64,000 nt of DNA. Origin: Paraglaciecola mesophila KMM 241 (GTDB lineage: Bacteria > Pseudomonadota > Gammaproteobacteria > Enterobacterales > Alteromonadaceae). The notes under the pieces are model-generated. The model did no database searches, was not told the DNA's origin, and saw only the letters and a list, made by a program, of their open reading frames with translations. Location: positions 1 to 64,000 of the forward strand of contig NZ_BAEP01000008.1 of the NCBI RefSeq assembly GCF_000315015.1, given 5' to 3'. Positions 29,011 through 38,031 of the stretch are shown here, in pieces (positions within the stretch are counted from its first letter, which is position 1; each line of letters starts with the position of its first letter). Position numbers and translations under genes: made by a program.

Positions 29011-31476
29011 TTAGGCTGCTTCTGAAGACTTAGTCGTACGACGTTTAGGCTTAGTCGCCTGTGTATTAGCGATCAACTCTTTCGGGTCAAAGTCATCCAC
29101 ATTGATTGTACGTAAGCGGCCTGCTTCGGTGCGTGTAAGCAGTTCAGCCTCTTGCTCAGTGATAACGCCTAGTTCTAGTCCTTTTTGCGCAATTACGTCA
29201 AGACCAGTGAAAGGGTAACGCTCTTTGGCTGCCTTACACACTTTGTCAAACACGGGCTCACTTGCAAGTACATCTTTCAACGTTTGTTCTAAATCACCCA
29301 TTAAGCAATCTTGCCCACCGAAATGTTGCCCTTCACCCAAACGGGTTCGTGAGGGATTATGGCTTTGCAAAATAGCTGCAATCTTATGTTCTACCTTATC
29401 TGAAGGACGACGGTATGAACGGCCAAACGGCATGATTATTCCTTTTAACATCAGGCCCAAAACTGCCGATGGGAAGTTCTCGAACAATTCAATCAAGGCT
29501 GTTTCAAGCTTGAACAAAGTGTCTTGCATGGCCCAATGAACCAAGGGTAAATCTTCCTTTAAACGACCCTGGTCATCATAGCGCTTCAATACTGCAGAGG
29601 CTAAATAGATGTGGCTCAACACATCGCCTAAACGCGCTGATATACGTTCACGGCGTTTTAGTTCACCGCCGAGTACGGCCATGGAAATATCAGACAATAA
29701 GGCCAAGTTGCTGCTGTAGCGTTGCAAAGAACGATAGTAGCCAGCAGTCTCATCATCAAAAGGTGCACCCGCTAGGCGCGCACCTGTAAAAGAGAACCAA
29801 ATACTTCTGAATGTGTTACTGATGGCAAAGCCGATGTGGCCGAATACCGCATCATCAAATTCATTTAAGCCTTGCTCTTTGTCCTCATTACTTGCCGCAT
29901 AAAGCTCTTTAAGCACGAAAGGGTGACTACGCATGGCGCCTTGGCCATATATCATCATATTACGGGTAAGAATATTGGCACCTTCTACCGTGATGGCGAT
30001 AGGCGCACCTTGATAACCTCGACCCAAATAGTTATTTGGCCCAAGCATGACGCCTTTACCACCATGAACGTCCATAGCGTCATTAACTAACTGGCGCATT
30101 TTCTCGGTTAAGTGGTATTTACAAATTGCTGATATAACCGACGGTTTCTCACCTAAATCTACAGCTTTGGTCGTCAAGCTGGTGACGGCATCCATCAAGT
30201 AAGCATTACCGCCAATACTGGCCAACATTTCTTCTACGCCTTCCATCTTACCGACAGGCATTTTAAATTGACGGCGAATACGCGCGTAGGCACCTGTGGC
30301 CAGAGCGATACTTTTCGCCCCCCCTGCTGATGCTGAAGGTAGAGTGATACAACGCCCCACTGATAAGCATTCAACCAGCATGCGCCAGCCCTGACCGGCC
30401 ATTTCTACGCCGCCAATGATGTAGTCAAGCGGCACGAATATATCGTTTCCGCGAATGGGACCATTTTGAAACGGTACGTTGAGAGGAAAATGGCGATTTC
30501 CGATTTCCATCCCCTTGGTATCACGCGGTAATAGGGCGCAGGTAATACCAATATCTACTTTGTCGCCTACCAGTCCTTCAGGGTCATACATTTTAAATGC
30601 AAGTCCGATAACGGTGGCTACCGGTGCAAGGGTGATGTAACGCTTATCAAATGTTAAGCGCAGGCCAATGACTTCTTTACCTTCCCATTCGCCTTTGCAC
30701 ACAATACCGCTGTCAGGCAGTGAGCCAGCATCTGAACCGGCCTCTGGGCCTGTTAATGCGAAACACGGAATTTCCTCACCTGTTGCAAGGCGAGGTAAGT
30801 AATGGTCTTGTTGTTCCTTGGTGCCGTAATGCTGAAGTAATTCACCTGGACCTAAGGAGTTTGGTACACCCACGGTGGTAGATAATACAGCACTGACGCC
30901 TGACAGTTTCTGCAGCACACGGGATTGCGCATAGGCTGAAAACTCAAGTCCACCGTATTGCTTTTTAATAATCATCGCAAAGAACTTATTGTCTTTGAGA
31001 AATTGCCATACTTCAGGTGTCAAATCTGTGTCTTTATGGGTAATGTCCCAATCACTGACCATTTCGCACACTTGTGCGACTGGACCATCTAAAAACTCAC
31101 GTTCTTCTGCGGTCAAGCGCGCCTGCGGGATACTATGTAAGGCTTGCCAATTCGGGTTGCCGCTGAAAATTTCACCGTCCCACCACACTGTACCAGCGTC
31201 GATGGCATCGCGTTCGGTGCTTGACATCTCAGGCATGATTTTCTTGTAGGTATCTAAAATCGGGGCCGTAAGATATTTCTTACGCAAAGATTCCACGTTC
31301 AGTGGAATAGCAATGATTAAAAATACCAGCCAAGCGATTCCGCCTACAGGGCCAAATATGCTGCCAAGCAACATAGCAACCGCCACTGCGATAGTGGCAT
31401 TCATGAGTTTCATTCTAAAGTAGCTCGCCGCACCAAGGGTGGCGATAATAATAAGTGTCCATAATAACGTTTGCAT
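29011..31476 (-). CDS. fadE: Acyl-CoA dehydrogenase FadE
   Basis: An 821-residue acyl-CoA dehydrogenase of the large FadE type, the first step of fatty acid beta-oxidation. About 60 N-terminal residues form two hydrophobic segments ([17 protein letters not shown] and a second near 28-58) that fit membrane attachment. Then come the dehydrogenase core with [14 protein letters not shown] near 240, the FAD/substrate-binding region and a DUF1974 C-terminal part. The last 25 residues are Lys/Thr-rich ([11 protein letters not shown]). The ATG has GGAG eight bases upstream. A FadR-like palindrome lies about 20 bp ahead of the start, as expected if long-chain acyl-CoA relieves repression. Confidence 0.94.
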   Translation of the reverse strand: MQTLLWTLIIIATLGAASYFRMKLMNATIAVAVAMLLGSIFGPVGGIAWLVFLIIAIPLNVESLRKKYLTAPILDTYKKIMPEMSSTERDAIDAGTVWWDGEIFSGNPNWQALHSIPQARLTAEEREFLDGPVAQVCEMVSDWDITHKDTDLTPEVWQFLKDNKFFAMIIKKQYGGLEFSAYAQSRVLQKLSGVSAVLSTTVGVPNSLGPGELLQHYGTKEQQDHYLPRLATGEEIPCFALTGPEAGSDAGSLPDSGIVCKGEWEGKEVIGLRLTFDKRYITLAPVATVIGLAFKMYDPEGLVGDKVDIGITCALLPRDTKGMEIGNRHFPLNVPFQNGPIRGNDIFVPLDYIIGGVEMAGQGWRMLVECLSVGRCITLPSASAGGAKSIALATGAYARIRRQFKMPVGKMEGVEEMLASIGGNAYLMDAVTSLTTKAVDLGEKPSVISAICKYHLTEKMRQLVNDAMDVHGGKGVMLGPNNYLGRGYQGAPIAITVEGANILTRNMMIYGQGAMRSHPFVLKELYAASNEDKEQGLNEFDDAVFGHIGFAISNTFRSIWFSFTGARLAGAPFDDETAGYYRSLQRYSSNLALLSDISMAVLGGELKRRERISARLGDVLSHIYLASAVLKRYDDQGRLKEDLPLVHWAMQDTLFKLETALIELFENFPSAVLGLMLKGIIMPFGRSYRRPSDKVEHKIAAILQSHNPSRTRLGEGQHFGGQDCLMGDLEQTLKDVLASEPVFDKVCKAAKERYPFTGLDVIAQKGLELGVITEQEAELLTRTEAGRLRTINVDDFDPKELIANTQATKPKRRTTKSSEAA

Positions 31477-31490
31477 AAAGACTCCAGATG

Positions 31491-31507
31491 TAGAGGTCAG
31501 ACCAGAG
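31491..31507 (-). promoter_or_regulatory. Candidate FadR operator of fadE
   Basis: GGTCAGACC (31495-31503) within AGAGGTCAGACCAGAG matches the core of the known FadR site (CTGGTCnGACCAG) with only the outer left bases differing. It lies 19-27 bp upstream of the fadE start codon, where bound FadR would block transcription. Confidence 0.65.
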
Positions 31508-31679
31508 TGTCAGAGTAGTATTTTGCCAACACAATATCAAGTCTTAGCTTACGCCAATTGTCACTATTTGGTTAATGTTTTAGTTGATGGTTGATTATCT
31601 AACAGGGTAATGGATGGTAAGGGTAGGGGGCCGATGTGATGTACCAGTGACTCAGATGAGTCACTGTATAATTATTTTA

Positions 31680-32378
31680 CTATTGAGTGGCGGTGAAGGT
31701 CTTCAATTGAATATCACCTTGTTCTTTATCGTCTTTGAACTGTTGTAAACGTACAAGCTGATAATTTAGCTGAGGTGAAAACCATGCGAAGGTCTCTCGT
31801 GTTGAGTTATGACGAACAATTTCCACTTTTATGCCTTCGAGCATACCGTAAGGCAAAGTTAGCTGTTCAGTTCCCATGACTTTTAAATGGTAATCGCGTT
31901 CTTGGCCGCGATAATTAATCACTTGGTAACTAAACTCTTTCTGGCCTTGGGCAAGCTTCTGTTGCAAATCTAACCGGTAGAGTTGGTTGTCAAACTGATC
32001 TTGCCAGTCAATCCCAGGCTCTTTATCGATAAATATTTTCTCTTTGCCTGCATCGAAAACAACTTTGATACTCTTATTGCTGCCGGTGCCAGTACGACTA
32101 TACCGATAATTTTTCGGCACTATTTTATCGTCGATAAAAGCAAAGTCACTTATCTCAGTGCGCTTATCAGATAAGAAGAATAAGGAAACCTTCGAGTGAT
32201 ATTCCATGCGATAGGTTTCATCATCTACGTTTTCAACGCTGAGCAAGGCATAACCTAACTTCTTACCGTAACGAAATGCGGTGTACTCAGCATCAAATGT
32301 GGGTAGAGCGCTTGCCTGTGCCACAGATCCTATTATGCATAAAAGGCCCACTAGCCAACGTTTGCTAATCAGCTGCAT
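31680..32378 (-). CDS. DUF3108 periplasmic protein
   Basis: About 232 residues, a member of DUF3108, with a signal peptide (MQLISKRWLVGLLCIIGSVAQASA) and a beta-rich body containing repeated YxxxY/VxF strands. ATG 32378 gives a proper signal; the upstream ATG at 32405 adds nine polar residues. Its start overlaps the end of purN by 14 bases, and a DUF3108 gene after purN is a recurrent arrangement in Shewanella and Alteromonas relatives. Function unknown; the fold resembles lipoprotein-carrier-like barrels, a weak hint of envelope work. Confidence 0.82.
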   Translation of the reverse strand: MQLISKRWLVGLLCIIGSVAQASALPTFDAEYTAFRYGKKLGYALLSVENVDDETYRMEYHSKVSLFFLSDKRTEISDFAFIDDKIVPKNYRYSRTGTGSNKSIKVVFDAGKEKIFIDKEPGIDWQDQFDNQLYRLDLQQKLAQGQKEFSYQVINYRGQERDYHLKVMGTEQLTLPYGMLEGIKVEIVRHNSTRETFAWFSPQLNYQLVRLQQFKDDKEQGDIQLKTFTATQ

Positions 32379-33021
32379 AACCCGTAATTGGTATCTCGTT
32401 TCCATCTAAATAAGCCTTATTATTAAGCATTAGCAGTCTTTTTTGGCAGAACCAACGGACAACTAATGGATACATTTGGCGCTCTTGTTCTTGCACTCTT
32501 GATGCAAGTTGTGAGGCATTTTCATCAGCAAAAACAGGTACTTTGGATTGCAATACAACTGGCCCGCCATCTAGCTCGGGGGTAACAAAGTGCACCGAAG
32601 CGCCGTGTTCTTCATCTTTAGCATCTATGGCTCGTTGATGCGTATCTAAACCTTTATATTTTGGCAATAAAGATGGATGAATGTTTAACATCTTACCCGT
32701 AAATTGCTCAACAAACCAAGGAGTTAATATGCGCATGAATCCGGCTAATACAACCAGATCAGGCGAAAAACTTGCAATTGTGCTGTGTAATTGGGCGTCG
32801 TATTCATCACGTGATGCGTAATCTTTGTGATTTACGACATGATGGGGGATATTCGCCTGAGATGCGCGCTCTAACCCGTAGGCGTCGGCTTTGTTAGAAA
32901 TAACGGCAACAATTTGTGCCGTTATTTTTTGCTCAGCTATATCATCAATCAATGCTTGTAGGTTTGACCCGTTACCGGAAATCAGCACTACGATTTTTGT
33001 GATATCGGTATTGACTGTCAC
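32365..33021 (-). CDS. purN: Phosphoribosylglycinamide formyltransferase
   Basis: The 218-residue 10-formyl-THF-dependent GAR transformylase, third step of purine synthesis. The N-terminal VVLISGNGSNLQALID, the catalytic region MLNIHPSLLPKYKG (with the His) and HGASVHFVTPELDGG (with the Asp) are all present. Start is GTG 33021, whose G is shared with the purM stop (TAGTG), so translation is coupled to purM. Confidence 0.96.
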   Translation of the reverse strand: MTVNTDITKIVVLISGNGSNLQALIDDIAEQKITAQIVAVISNKADAYGLERASQANIPHHVVNHKDYASRDEYDAQLHSTIASFSPDLVVLAGFMRILTPWFVEQFTGKMLNIHPSLLPKYKGLDTHQRAIDAKDEEHGASVHFVTPELDGGPVVLQSKVPVFADENASQLASRVQEQERQMYPLVVRWFCQKRLLMLNNKAYLDGNEIPITGYAAD

Positions 33022-34058
33022 TATTTAATCTCAACCTGATTGCTATCATTGCTGTCTTCAATATGGCCAATTTTCCACACATTTTCGCCTTGGCTTTTTA
33101 GGATCGCAATGGCTTCGTCAGCTTTGTCCGCTTCAAGGGCAATCATCAAACCCACGCCACAGTTAAAGGTACGGTACATTTCATGTGTGCTAACATTGCC
33201 ATTTTCTTGCAGCCAGTTAAAAATACTTGGCCACTGCCAACTACTTTCGTCAATAACGGCTTTTGTGCCTTGAGGCAATACACGAGGGATGTTTTCCCAA
33301 AAACCACCACCGGTAATATGTGTAATGGCATTCACCTGTACACTCTCTAATAAATGAAGGACTGACTTTACATAAATGCGCGTAGGTTCGAGCAAGTGCT
33401 CTGATAAAGGTTTACCGTCGAATACTTCACTGGCCTCACAACCTGATACTTCGAGTATCTTACGCACCAAAGAATAACCGTTAGAATGCGGGCCAGAAGA
33501 GCCCAACGCGATTAAAGCATTTCCTGCTTTTACTCGGCTTCCATCAATCACATCGGCCGCTTCTACAACGCCGACACAAAAACCTGCAACGTCATAATCG
33601 TTACCGTGGTACATACCTGGCATTTCAGCGGTTTCACCACCGATTAATGCGCAACCCGATAATTCGCAACCCTTGCCAATACCTGTGACAACTTTGGCGG
33701 CGGTATCAACATCAAGTTTGCCTGTAGCGTAATAATCTAAGAAAAATAACGGCTCAGCACCTTGAACGATTAAATCATTGACGCACATTGCGACTAAGTC
33801 GATACCGATGCCATCATGTTGCTCTAAATCCATGGCTAAGCGCAGTTTAGTGCCTACGCCATCGGTGCCTGAAACGAGTAGCGGCTCTTTATACTTAGTT
33901 GGAAGCGAGCAAAGCGCGCCGAAACCACCTAAACCTCCTCTGACTTCAGGGCGATGTGTTTTCTTGCTTACAGATTTGATTCTTTCGACAAGTTCATTGC
34001 CCGCATCGATGTCGACACCTGCGTCTTTATAGCTTAAGGAGGGTTTATTATCGGTCAC
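33021..34058 (-). CDS. purM: Phosphoribosylformylglycinamidine cyclo-ligase
   Basis: The 345-residue AIR synthetase, the same length as E. coli PurM, fifth step of purine synthesis. [25 protein letters not shown] and [11 protein letters not shown] are diagnostic. The start is GTG 34058, preceded by AGGT; the open frame upstream to 34088 has no family match. It forms an operon with purN and the DUF3108 gene. Confidence 0.96.
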   Translation of the reverse strand: MTDNKPSLSYKDAGVDIDAGNELVERIKSVSKKTHRPEVRGGLGGFGALCSLPTKYKEPLLVSGTDGVGTKLRLAMDLEQHDGIGIDLVAMCVNDLIVQGAEPLFFLDYYATGKLDVDTAAKVVTGIGKGCELSGCALIGGETAEMPGMYHGNDYDVAGFCVGVVEAADVIDGSRVKAGNALIALGSSGPHSNGYSLVRKILEVSGCEASEVFDGKPLSEHLLEPTRIYVKSVLHLLESVQVNAITHITGGGFWENIPRVLPQGTKAVIDESSWQWPSIFNWLQENGNVSTHEMYRTFNCGVGLMIALEADKADEAIAILKSQGENVWKIGHIEDSNDSNQVEIK

Positions 34059-34100
34059 GTAATTACCTATTTGAGGGTGAGGGTCCAAAAATGAGCGCAG

Positions 34101-34109
34101 ATTTTACCA
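34101..34109 (-). promoter_or_regulatory. Candidate extended -10 element for purMN
   Basis: Read on the minus strand, TGGTAAAAT (34109 down to 34101) fits an extended -10 (TGnTAnAAT), about 45 bp upstream of the purM GTG. No clear PurR box is seen in the 186-bp gap to the divergent DUF2066 gene. Confidence 0.4.
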
Positions 34110-34244
34110 GTTCAGAATGGCAAAAGGTACAGCTAATCTACTCAATTTTGCTCAAGGGGAATTTAACTAGGGTGAAACAAATGATGAAATTTCTACTTAA
34201 ATCAATGACAATAGGGCCTTTCTACTCTGGAGTGAAGTTGATAA

Positions 34245-35357
34245 ATGTTCAAAGGCGTCGCTATTGTAGCTCGATTGCACCTTATTTTTTGTCTGACATT
34301 ATGTTGTTTAGCGAGCGCTAATGCGGGTGTCATTGAAGGATTATACAATGCGCAAATTGAGGTTGCGGATCAATCAACGGCCACGCAGAATGCGGCCATA
34401 CGCGATGGTCTACAAGATGTATTTGTCAAGGTCAGTGGTAATTCGACTTTGTTGAATGACCCTCAAATCAAGCAACAGCTTAAGCAAGCGAAACGATACT
34501 TACGCACTTATCGGTTTGAGCAAACTCCAGAGCATTTGTATCTTGCGGTTAACTTTGATCAGGAAAAAGTAGATAAGCAATTACGCGATTCGGGTTATCG
34601 AATTTGGGACAAGCTTCGCCCAGAAACCATATTATGGTTGGCGATCAAGGAGCCTAACGGTCGTCGTGAGTTGGTCTCTGAAGGCAATCATCAAGAATTG
34701 TTTGTTGCTGCGCAAAACGTGGCAAAACGTAGAGGCGTCGAGATTGTTCAACCTCTATTAGATTTAGATGATATGCAAAATATCAGTATCTATGATGTAT
34801 GGGGCGGTTTTGTGCATCAACTAGCACAGGCAAGCAAGCGTTATGGCGTGGAGAATGTGCTTTCAGCTAGGATCTACAAGTTGGAAAACAACGATGCTGA
34901 AGGAAAGGATGACCAAGGTAGTGCCCAAGGCGTTGAGGTTGCTTGGCAAGCTGATTGGACGCTACTAGAAGCGGGAAGCACAAGCGGTGGGACTGTTTCA
35001 GGAGCAGATCAAGAGCAAGTGGTCAGTGCGCTAATCGAAGGAATGGCTGACAACCTAGCGAACAAATATGCAATTGATTTTAGCCGTTTCGACCCAGCAG
35101 CTATGCGCACCATAGTCACTATAAATAACTTGAGTAGCCTCAGACAATACGGAGAAATATTAACGTTTTTTAATAGTCTTAGTGTCGTAAGTTCCGCCAG
35201 TTTAGTGAGTCAAAACGGCCAAGTGGCGCAGTTCGAACTAAGCTTGTTGGGTGAGGTAGACAACCTCGTAGATGCAATGAGCTTAGACAATCGAATTTCT
35301 CCGGTGAATCGCTTCGAACTGGATAAGCAAAAGTTGGAGTATTTCTGGAAACTATAA
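34245..35357 (+). CDS. DUF2066 exported protein
   Basis: A 370-residue member of DUF2066, a gammaproteobacterial family of unknown function. A signal peptide ends near CCLASANA (residue 27). The next 150 residues carry the conserved family part (RDGLQDVFVKVSGNS, then LAVNFDQEKVDKQLRDSG). A 1-base overlap of its stop with the Hda start (TAATG) indicates coupled translation; DUF2066 before hda is common in Alteromonadales, Shewanella and Vibrio. No enzymatic motif is seen. Confidence 0.85.
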   Translation: MFKGVAIVARLHLIFCLTLCCLASANAGVIEGLYNAQIEVADQSTATQNAAIRDGLQDVFVKVSGNSTLLNDPQIKQQLKQAKRYLRTYRFEQTPEHLYLAVNFDQEKVDKQLRDSGYRIWDKLRPETILWLAIKEPNGRRELVSEGNHQELFVAAQNVAKRRGVEIVQPLLDLDDMQNISIYDVWGGFVHQLAQASKRYGVENVLSARIYKLENNDAEGKDDQGSAQGVEVAWQADWTLLEAGSTSGGTVSGADQEQVVSALIEGMADNLANKYAIDFSRFDPAAMRTIVTINNLSSLRQYGEILTFFNSLSVVSSASLVSQNGQVAQFELSLLGEVDNLVDAMSLDNRISPVNRFELDKQKLEYFWKL

Positions 35358-36070
35358 TGAGCAAGCAATTGTCTTTAGCTGTGAATTTACGCGATACAGA
35401 AACATTTGATAGTTTTATTGTTGGCGAAAACGTGCACTTGGTTCACCGGCTCAAAAGTTTGCTCAACAAAACGTTGAATACCAAAAATCAACCTTGGCTA
35501 ACGTTTGTCAGTGGCGATCATGGCGTAGGTAAAAGTCATCTTCTTTATTCTTTATGTCACAAAGCCCAATCGGCGAATGTCAGCGCTGTGTATCTTAGTT
35601 TTAAAGATAAACAGCAATACTCCCCTGAAGTGCTTGACGGGCTAGAGCACAGCCAACTCATTTGTTTAGACGACGCAGATGCACTGCAGGATTCCCAAAC
35701 ATGGCAGATAGCGGTTTTTGATTTATTAAACAGAGTCAAAGAGCTAGGTCGCAGTCATGTGGTCGTGTGCGCTAACGGTGGGCCCACGTCATTAAACCTG
35801 CAACTAGCGGACTTAGCATCTCGTTTAGCTTGGGGGGTAAGTTTCACGTTAGCCAGTTTAAGTGATGAGGGGCGCTGTGTGGCGCTTTTAACGCGAGCGA
35901 GACAAAGAGGTCTGGTGATGCCAGAGAAAGTCGCCATGTATCTGGTGAATCATTGGCAGCGCGATATGCCATCGCTGATGAGTACATTAGATAAGCTGGA
36001 TCAGCTGTCTTTACAACAGCAAAGAAAGCTGACCATCCCATTTGTAAAAGAAGCGCTTAATCTCAATTAA
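35357..36070 (+). CDS. hda: DnaA inactivator Hda
   Basis: A 237-residue AAA+ protein homologous to DnaA domain III that, with the DNA-loaded beta clamp, triggers hydrolysis of DnaA-bound ATP after initiation. The clamp-binding motif near the N terminus is QLSLAV (QLSLPL in E. coli), Walker A is GDHGVGKSH near 53-61, and Walker B LICLDDADAL is near 94-103. Coupled to DUF2066 upstream; its stop overlaps the converging DUF2069 gene by a few bases. Family and role are well supported. Confidence 0.93.
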   Translation: MSKQLSLAVNLRDTETFDSFIVGENVHLVHRLKSLLNKTLNTKNQPWLTFVSGDHGVGKSHLLYSLCHKAQSANVSAVYLSFKDKQQYSPEVLDGLEHSQLICLDDADALQDSQTWQIAVFDLLNRVKELGRSHVVVCANGGPTSLNLQLADLASRLAWGVSFTLASLSDEGRCVALLTRARQRGLVMPEKVAMYLVNHWQRDMPSLMSTLDKLDQLSLQQQRKLTIPFVKEALNLN

Positions 36071-36495
36071 CGATTTTTTTTGTGCGCTTCAAATGCTTCT
36101 TTTTCTTCCTGTAATTCTTCTTTTAATTTTCTAATGCCGGTACCGAGCTCTCTTCCACGTAATCGAGCATAAAAGCTGCAGCCAGTGAACAAGCCCACGC
36201 ACAATAATATCTCTATAGCAGCATAGACTTGTTCACCCTCTACGGCGTATACAGCGGTCAAACCATGCAGTAAATAATACATGACAATAAAATTAGTCCA
36301 TGCATAGGTGTACGGTTTGCCTGCAAGCAAGCCACGTATCGGCAACAGGATAGGGACTATCCACAGTAATAGGGTAAACAGTGTTGATGTGTTTTTATCT
36401 ATGGTGAGAAAGAAGTGCCAAACGATTAGCCATGCAATTAATAAAAAGTAACTGCCCAAAGCAAGGCGTCTATAGAATTGGGTGTTTAGGGTCAT
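36067..36495 (-). CDS. DUF2069 small membrane protein
   Basis: A 142-residue integral membrane protein with about four helices (15-35, 38-56, 64-85, 92-112) and a charged, coiled-coil-like C-terminal tail rich in Glu and Lys. It belongs to DUF2069, found next to wrbA/arsC-like genes in gammaproteobacteria. Function unknown. It follows wrbA on the same strand and converges on hda. Confidence 0.82.
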   Translation of the reverse strand: MTLNTQFYRRLALGSYFLLIAWLIVWHFFLTIDKNTSTLFTLLLWIVPILLPIRGLLAGKPYTYAWTNFIVMYYLLHGLTAVYAVEGEQVYAAIEILLCVGLFTGCSFYARLRGRELGTGIRKLKEELQEEKEAFEAHKKNR

Positions 36496-36517
36496 GTGGT
36501 GTCCTGATTTTAATAAA

Positions 36518-37114
36518 CTATTGAGATGCTAACTTTTGTGCGATAGCTGCCAAGCGTTGACCTTGGGCAAAACACAGTGCGCGTTCATCATCACTGAGTT
36601 TGTTGCCTTTTTCGCCATGGGCATAATGGGTTGCACCATAAGGGCTGCCGCCTGTGGTGGTACTATGTAGTTCAGGGTGAGTATAAGGTAACCCTGCAAT
36701 GACCATCCCGTGATGTAGTAGCGGTAGCATCATACTGAGCAACGTACTTTCTTGACCGCCGTGCATACTTCCTGTTGATGTGAATACACTCGCTGGTTTA
36801 TCGACTAACGCGCCGGACAACCACTGACTGCTGGTACTGTCGAGAAAGTACTTTAACGCAGAAGCCATATTACCAAAGCGGGTGGGGCTGCCTAACGCTA
36901 ATCCCGCACACGTCTTCAAGTCATCTTTTTGTACAAATAGGTCACCTTCATCTGGCACGCTGGCTTGGCTGAAATCAATCCCGTTAGATATTTCAGGTAC
37001 AGTACGAAGCTTCGCTTGCATACCCTTTGACTCTACACCTTGGGCAATTCGGTTTGCCATCGCTTTGGTGGCGCCGTGTCGGCTGTAATATAAAATGAGA
37101 ATATGCTTGTTCAT
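36518..37114 (-). CDS. wrbA: NAD(P)H:quinone oxidoreductase WrbA
   Basis: A 198-residue flavodoxin-fold protein that reduces quinones by two electrons with FMN. The FMN phosphate loop is YYSRHGATKAMA near residues 9-20, and SPTRFGNMASALKYF plus the TSTGSMHGGQE segment are typical of WrbA. The start overlaps the stop of the ArsC-like gene by four bases (ATGA), so the two are translated together. Confidence 0.92.
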   Translation of the reverse strand: MNKHILILYYSRHGATKAMANRIAQGVESKGMQAKLRTVPEISNGIDFSQASVPDEGDLFVQKDDLKTCAGLALGSPTRFGNMASALKYFLDSTSSQWLSGALVDKPASVFTSTGSMHGGQESTLLSMMLPLLHHGMVIAGLPYTHPELHSTTTGGSPYGATHYAHGEKGNKLSDDERALCFAQGQRLAAIAQKLASQ

Positions 37115-37482
37115 AGTAGCTTAAGAACATTCTCTGGCGGGCGGCCGATTGCGGCTAAGCTTTCTCGGTCATCTAACGCACCTTTTATCACAATTGGGCG
37201 CTCAATAAGCTTGGGGGTGACGTGCATAACGGTGAGCAGTTCGTCAGGAGATATATTGTCACTGTCTATGTTTAGCGCTTTGTATTCAGGTTCTTTTTTA
37301 CGCATTAGGGAGCGTGGATCTGACATACCCAGCATCAGTAAGATAGCTTGTAGTTCTTCTACGCTCGGCGGATTTTTAAGGTATTCGATTACCTTAGGTT
37401 GCTGGCCATTATCAATCAATAATTGAAGCGTTTGGCGGCTCTTTGAACAACGTGGGTTGTGTAGTATGGTCAGCTTCGACAT
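37111..37482 (-). CDS. ArsC/YfgD-type glutaredoxin-like reductase
   Basis: A 123-residue thioredoxin-fold protein of the ArsC family. The single N-terminal redox cysteine is in HNPRCSKSRQTL (Cys12), and PIVIKGALDDRESLAAIGRP near the end matches YfgD of E. coli, which lies beside bepA as here. Whether it reduces arsenate is uncertain, since YfgD-type proteins often occur without other ars genes and none are near. ATG 37482 is chosen; an in-frame ATG at 37506 adds eight residues. Confidence 0.88.
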   Translation of the reverse strand: MSKLTILHNPRCSKSRQTLQLLIDNGQQPKVIEYLKNPPSVEELQAILLMLGMSDPRSLMRKKEPEYKALNIDSDNISPDELLTVMHVTPKLIERPIVIKGALDDRESLAAIGRPPENVLKLL

Positions 37483-37560
37483 GGTAAATTCTACTATTAT
37501 CTGCAATGAATACCGTTATTCTATCGTTTCGCTCTCATTGGTAAAAGGGAAGGCTGTACA

Positions 37561-38031
37561 ATGTTACGTAAATTTCTATTTTCGCTGCTTATTATTGCCG
37601 GGTTGTTGGCGGGAATGTATGGCTATTCTTTGGTTAGAAATGATTTTACTACAGATGATGGGCTCTCACACCAATGGCGCGACTACGAAGGAAAGTGGGT
37701 TGTAGTCAATTACTTCGCACTCTGGTGCGCCCCCTGCTTGCGAGAAATGCCCGAGCTCAACAAATTTCATCAGCAAAATGAAGGTGACATTCCATTATTT
37801 GCGATTAGTTTCGATGACGTCACTCCACAAGAGTTAGCCGAGTTGAAACAAAAATTTGCGATCCAATTTCCGGTTATTGCCGATATTGAGCAGCCGCTGC
37901 CAATGGCAAAACCAAACAGTTTGCCCGCTACTTTTATTATTGGACCTGACGGAGAAGTTAAAAAACAATTGTTAGGGGAACAAAGCGCTGCGTCTTTATA
38001 CAGCGCTATCGAGATATTACAAACTCTCTAG
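37561..38031 (+). CDS. TlpA-type membrane-anchored thiol-disulfide protein
   Basis: A 156-residue thioredoxin-fold protein with an N-terminal membrane anchor (about 5-22) and the redox motif WCAPC near residues 55-59, followed by LREMPELNKF. The cis-proline loop SLPATFIIGPDG is near 120. It faces the periplasm and would reduce disulfides, as TlpA/ResA-type proteins do in cytochrome c or envelope maturation; no cytochrome genes are nearby. AAGGGAAGG precedes the ATG. Its 3' end converges on bepA with 15 bases of overlap. Confidence 0.88.
   Translation: MLRKFLFSLLIIAGLLAGMYGYSLVRNDFTTDDGLSHQWRDYEGKWVVVNYFALWCAPCLREMPELNKFHQQNEGDIPLFAISFDDVTPQELAELKQKFAIQFPVIADIEQPLPMAKPNSLPATFIIGPDGEVKKQLLGEQSAASLYSAIEILQTL

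Noticed and set aside
37111-37482. Arsenic resistance locus
   Set aside because: The ArsC-like protein is of the YfgD type and no arsR, arsB or acr3 gene is near.
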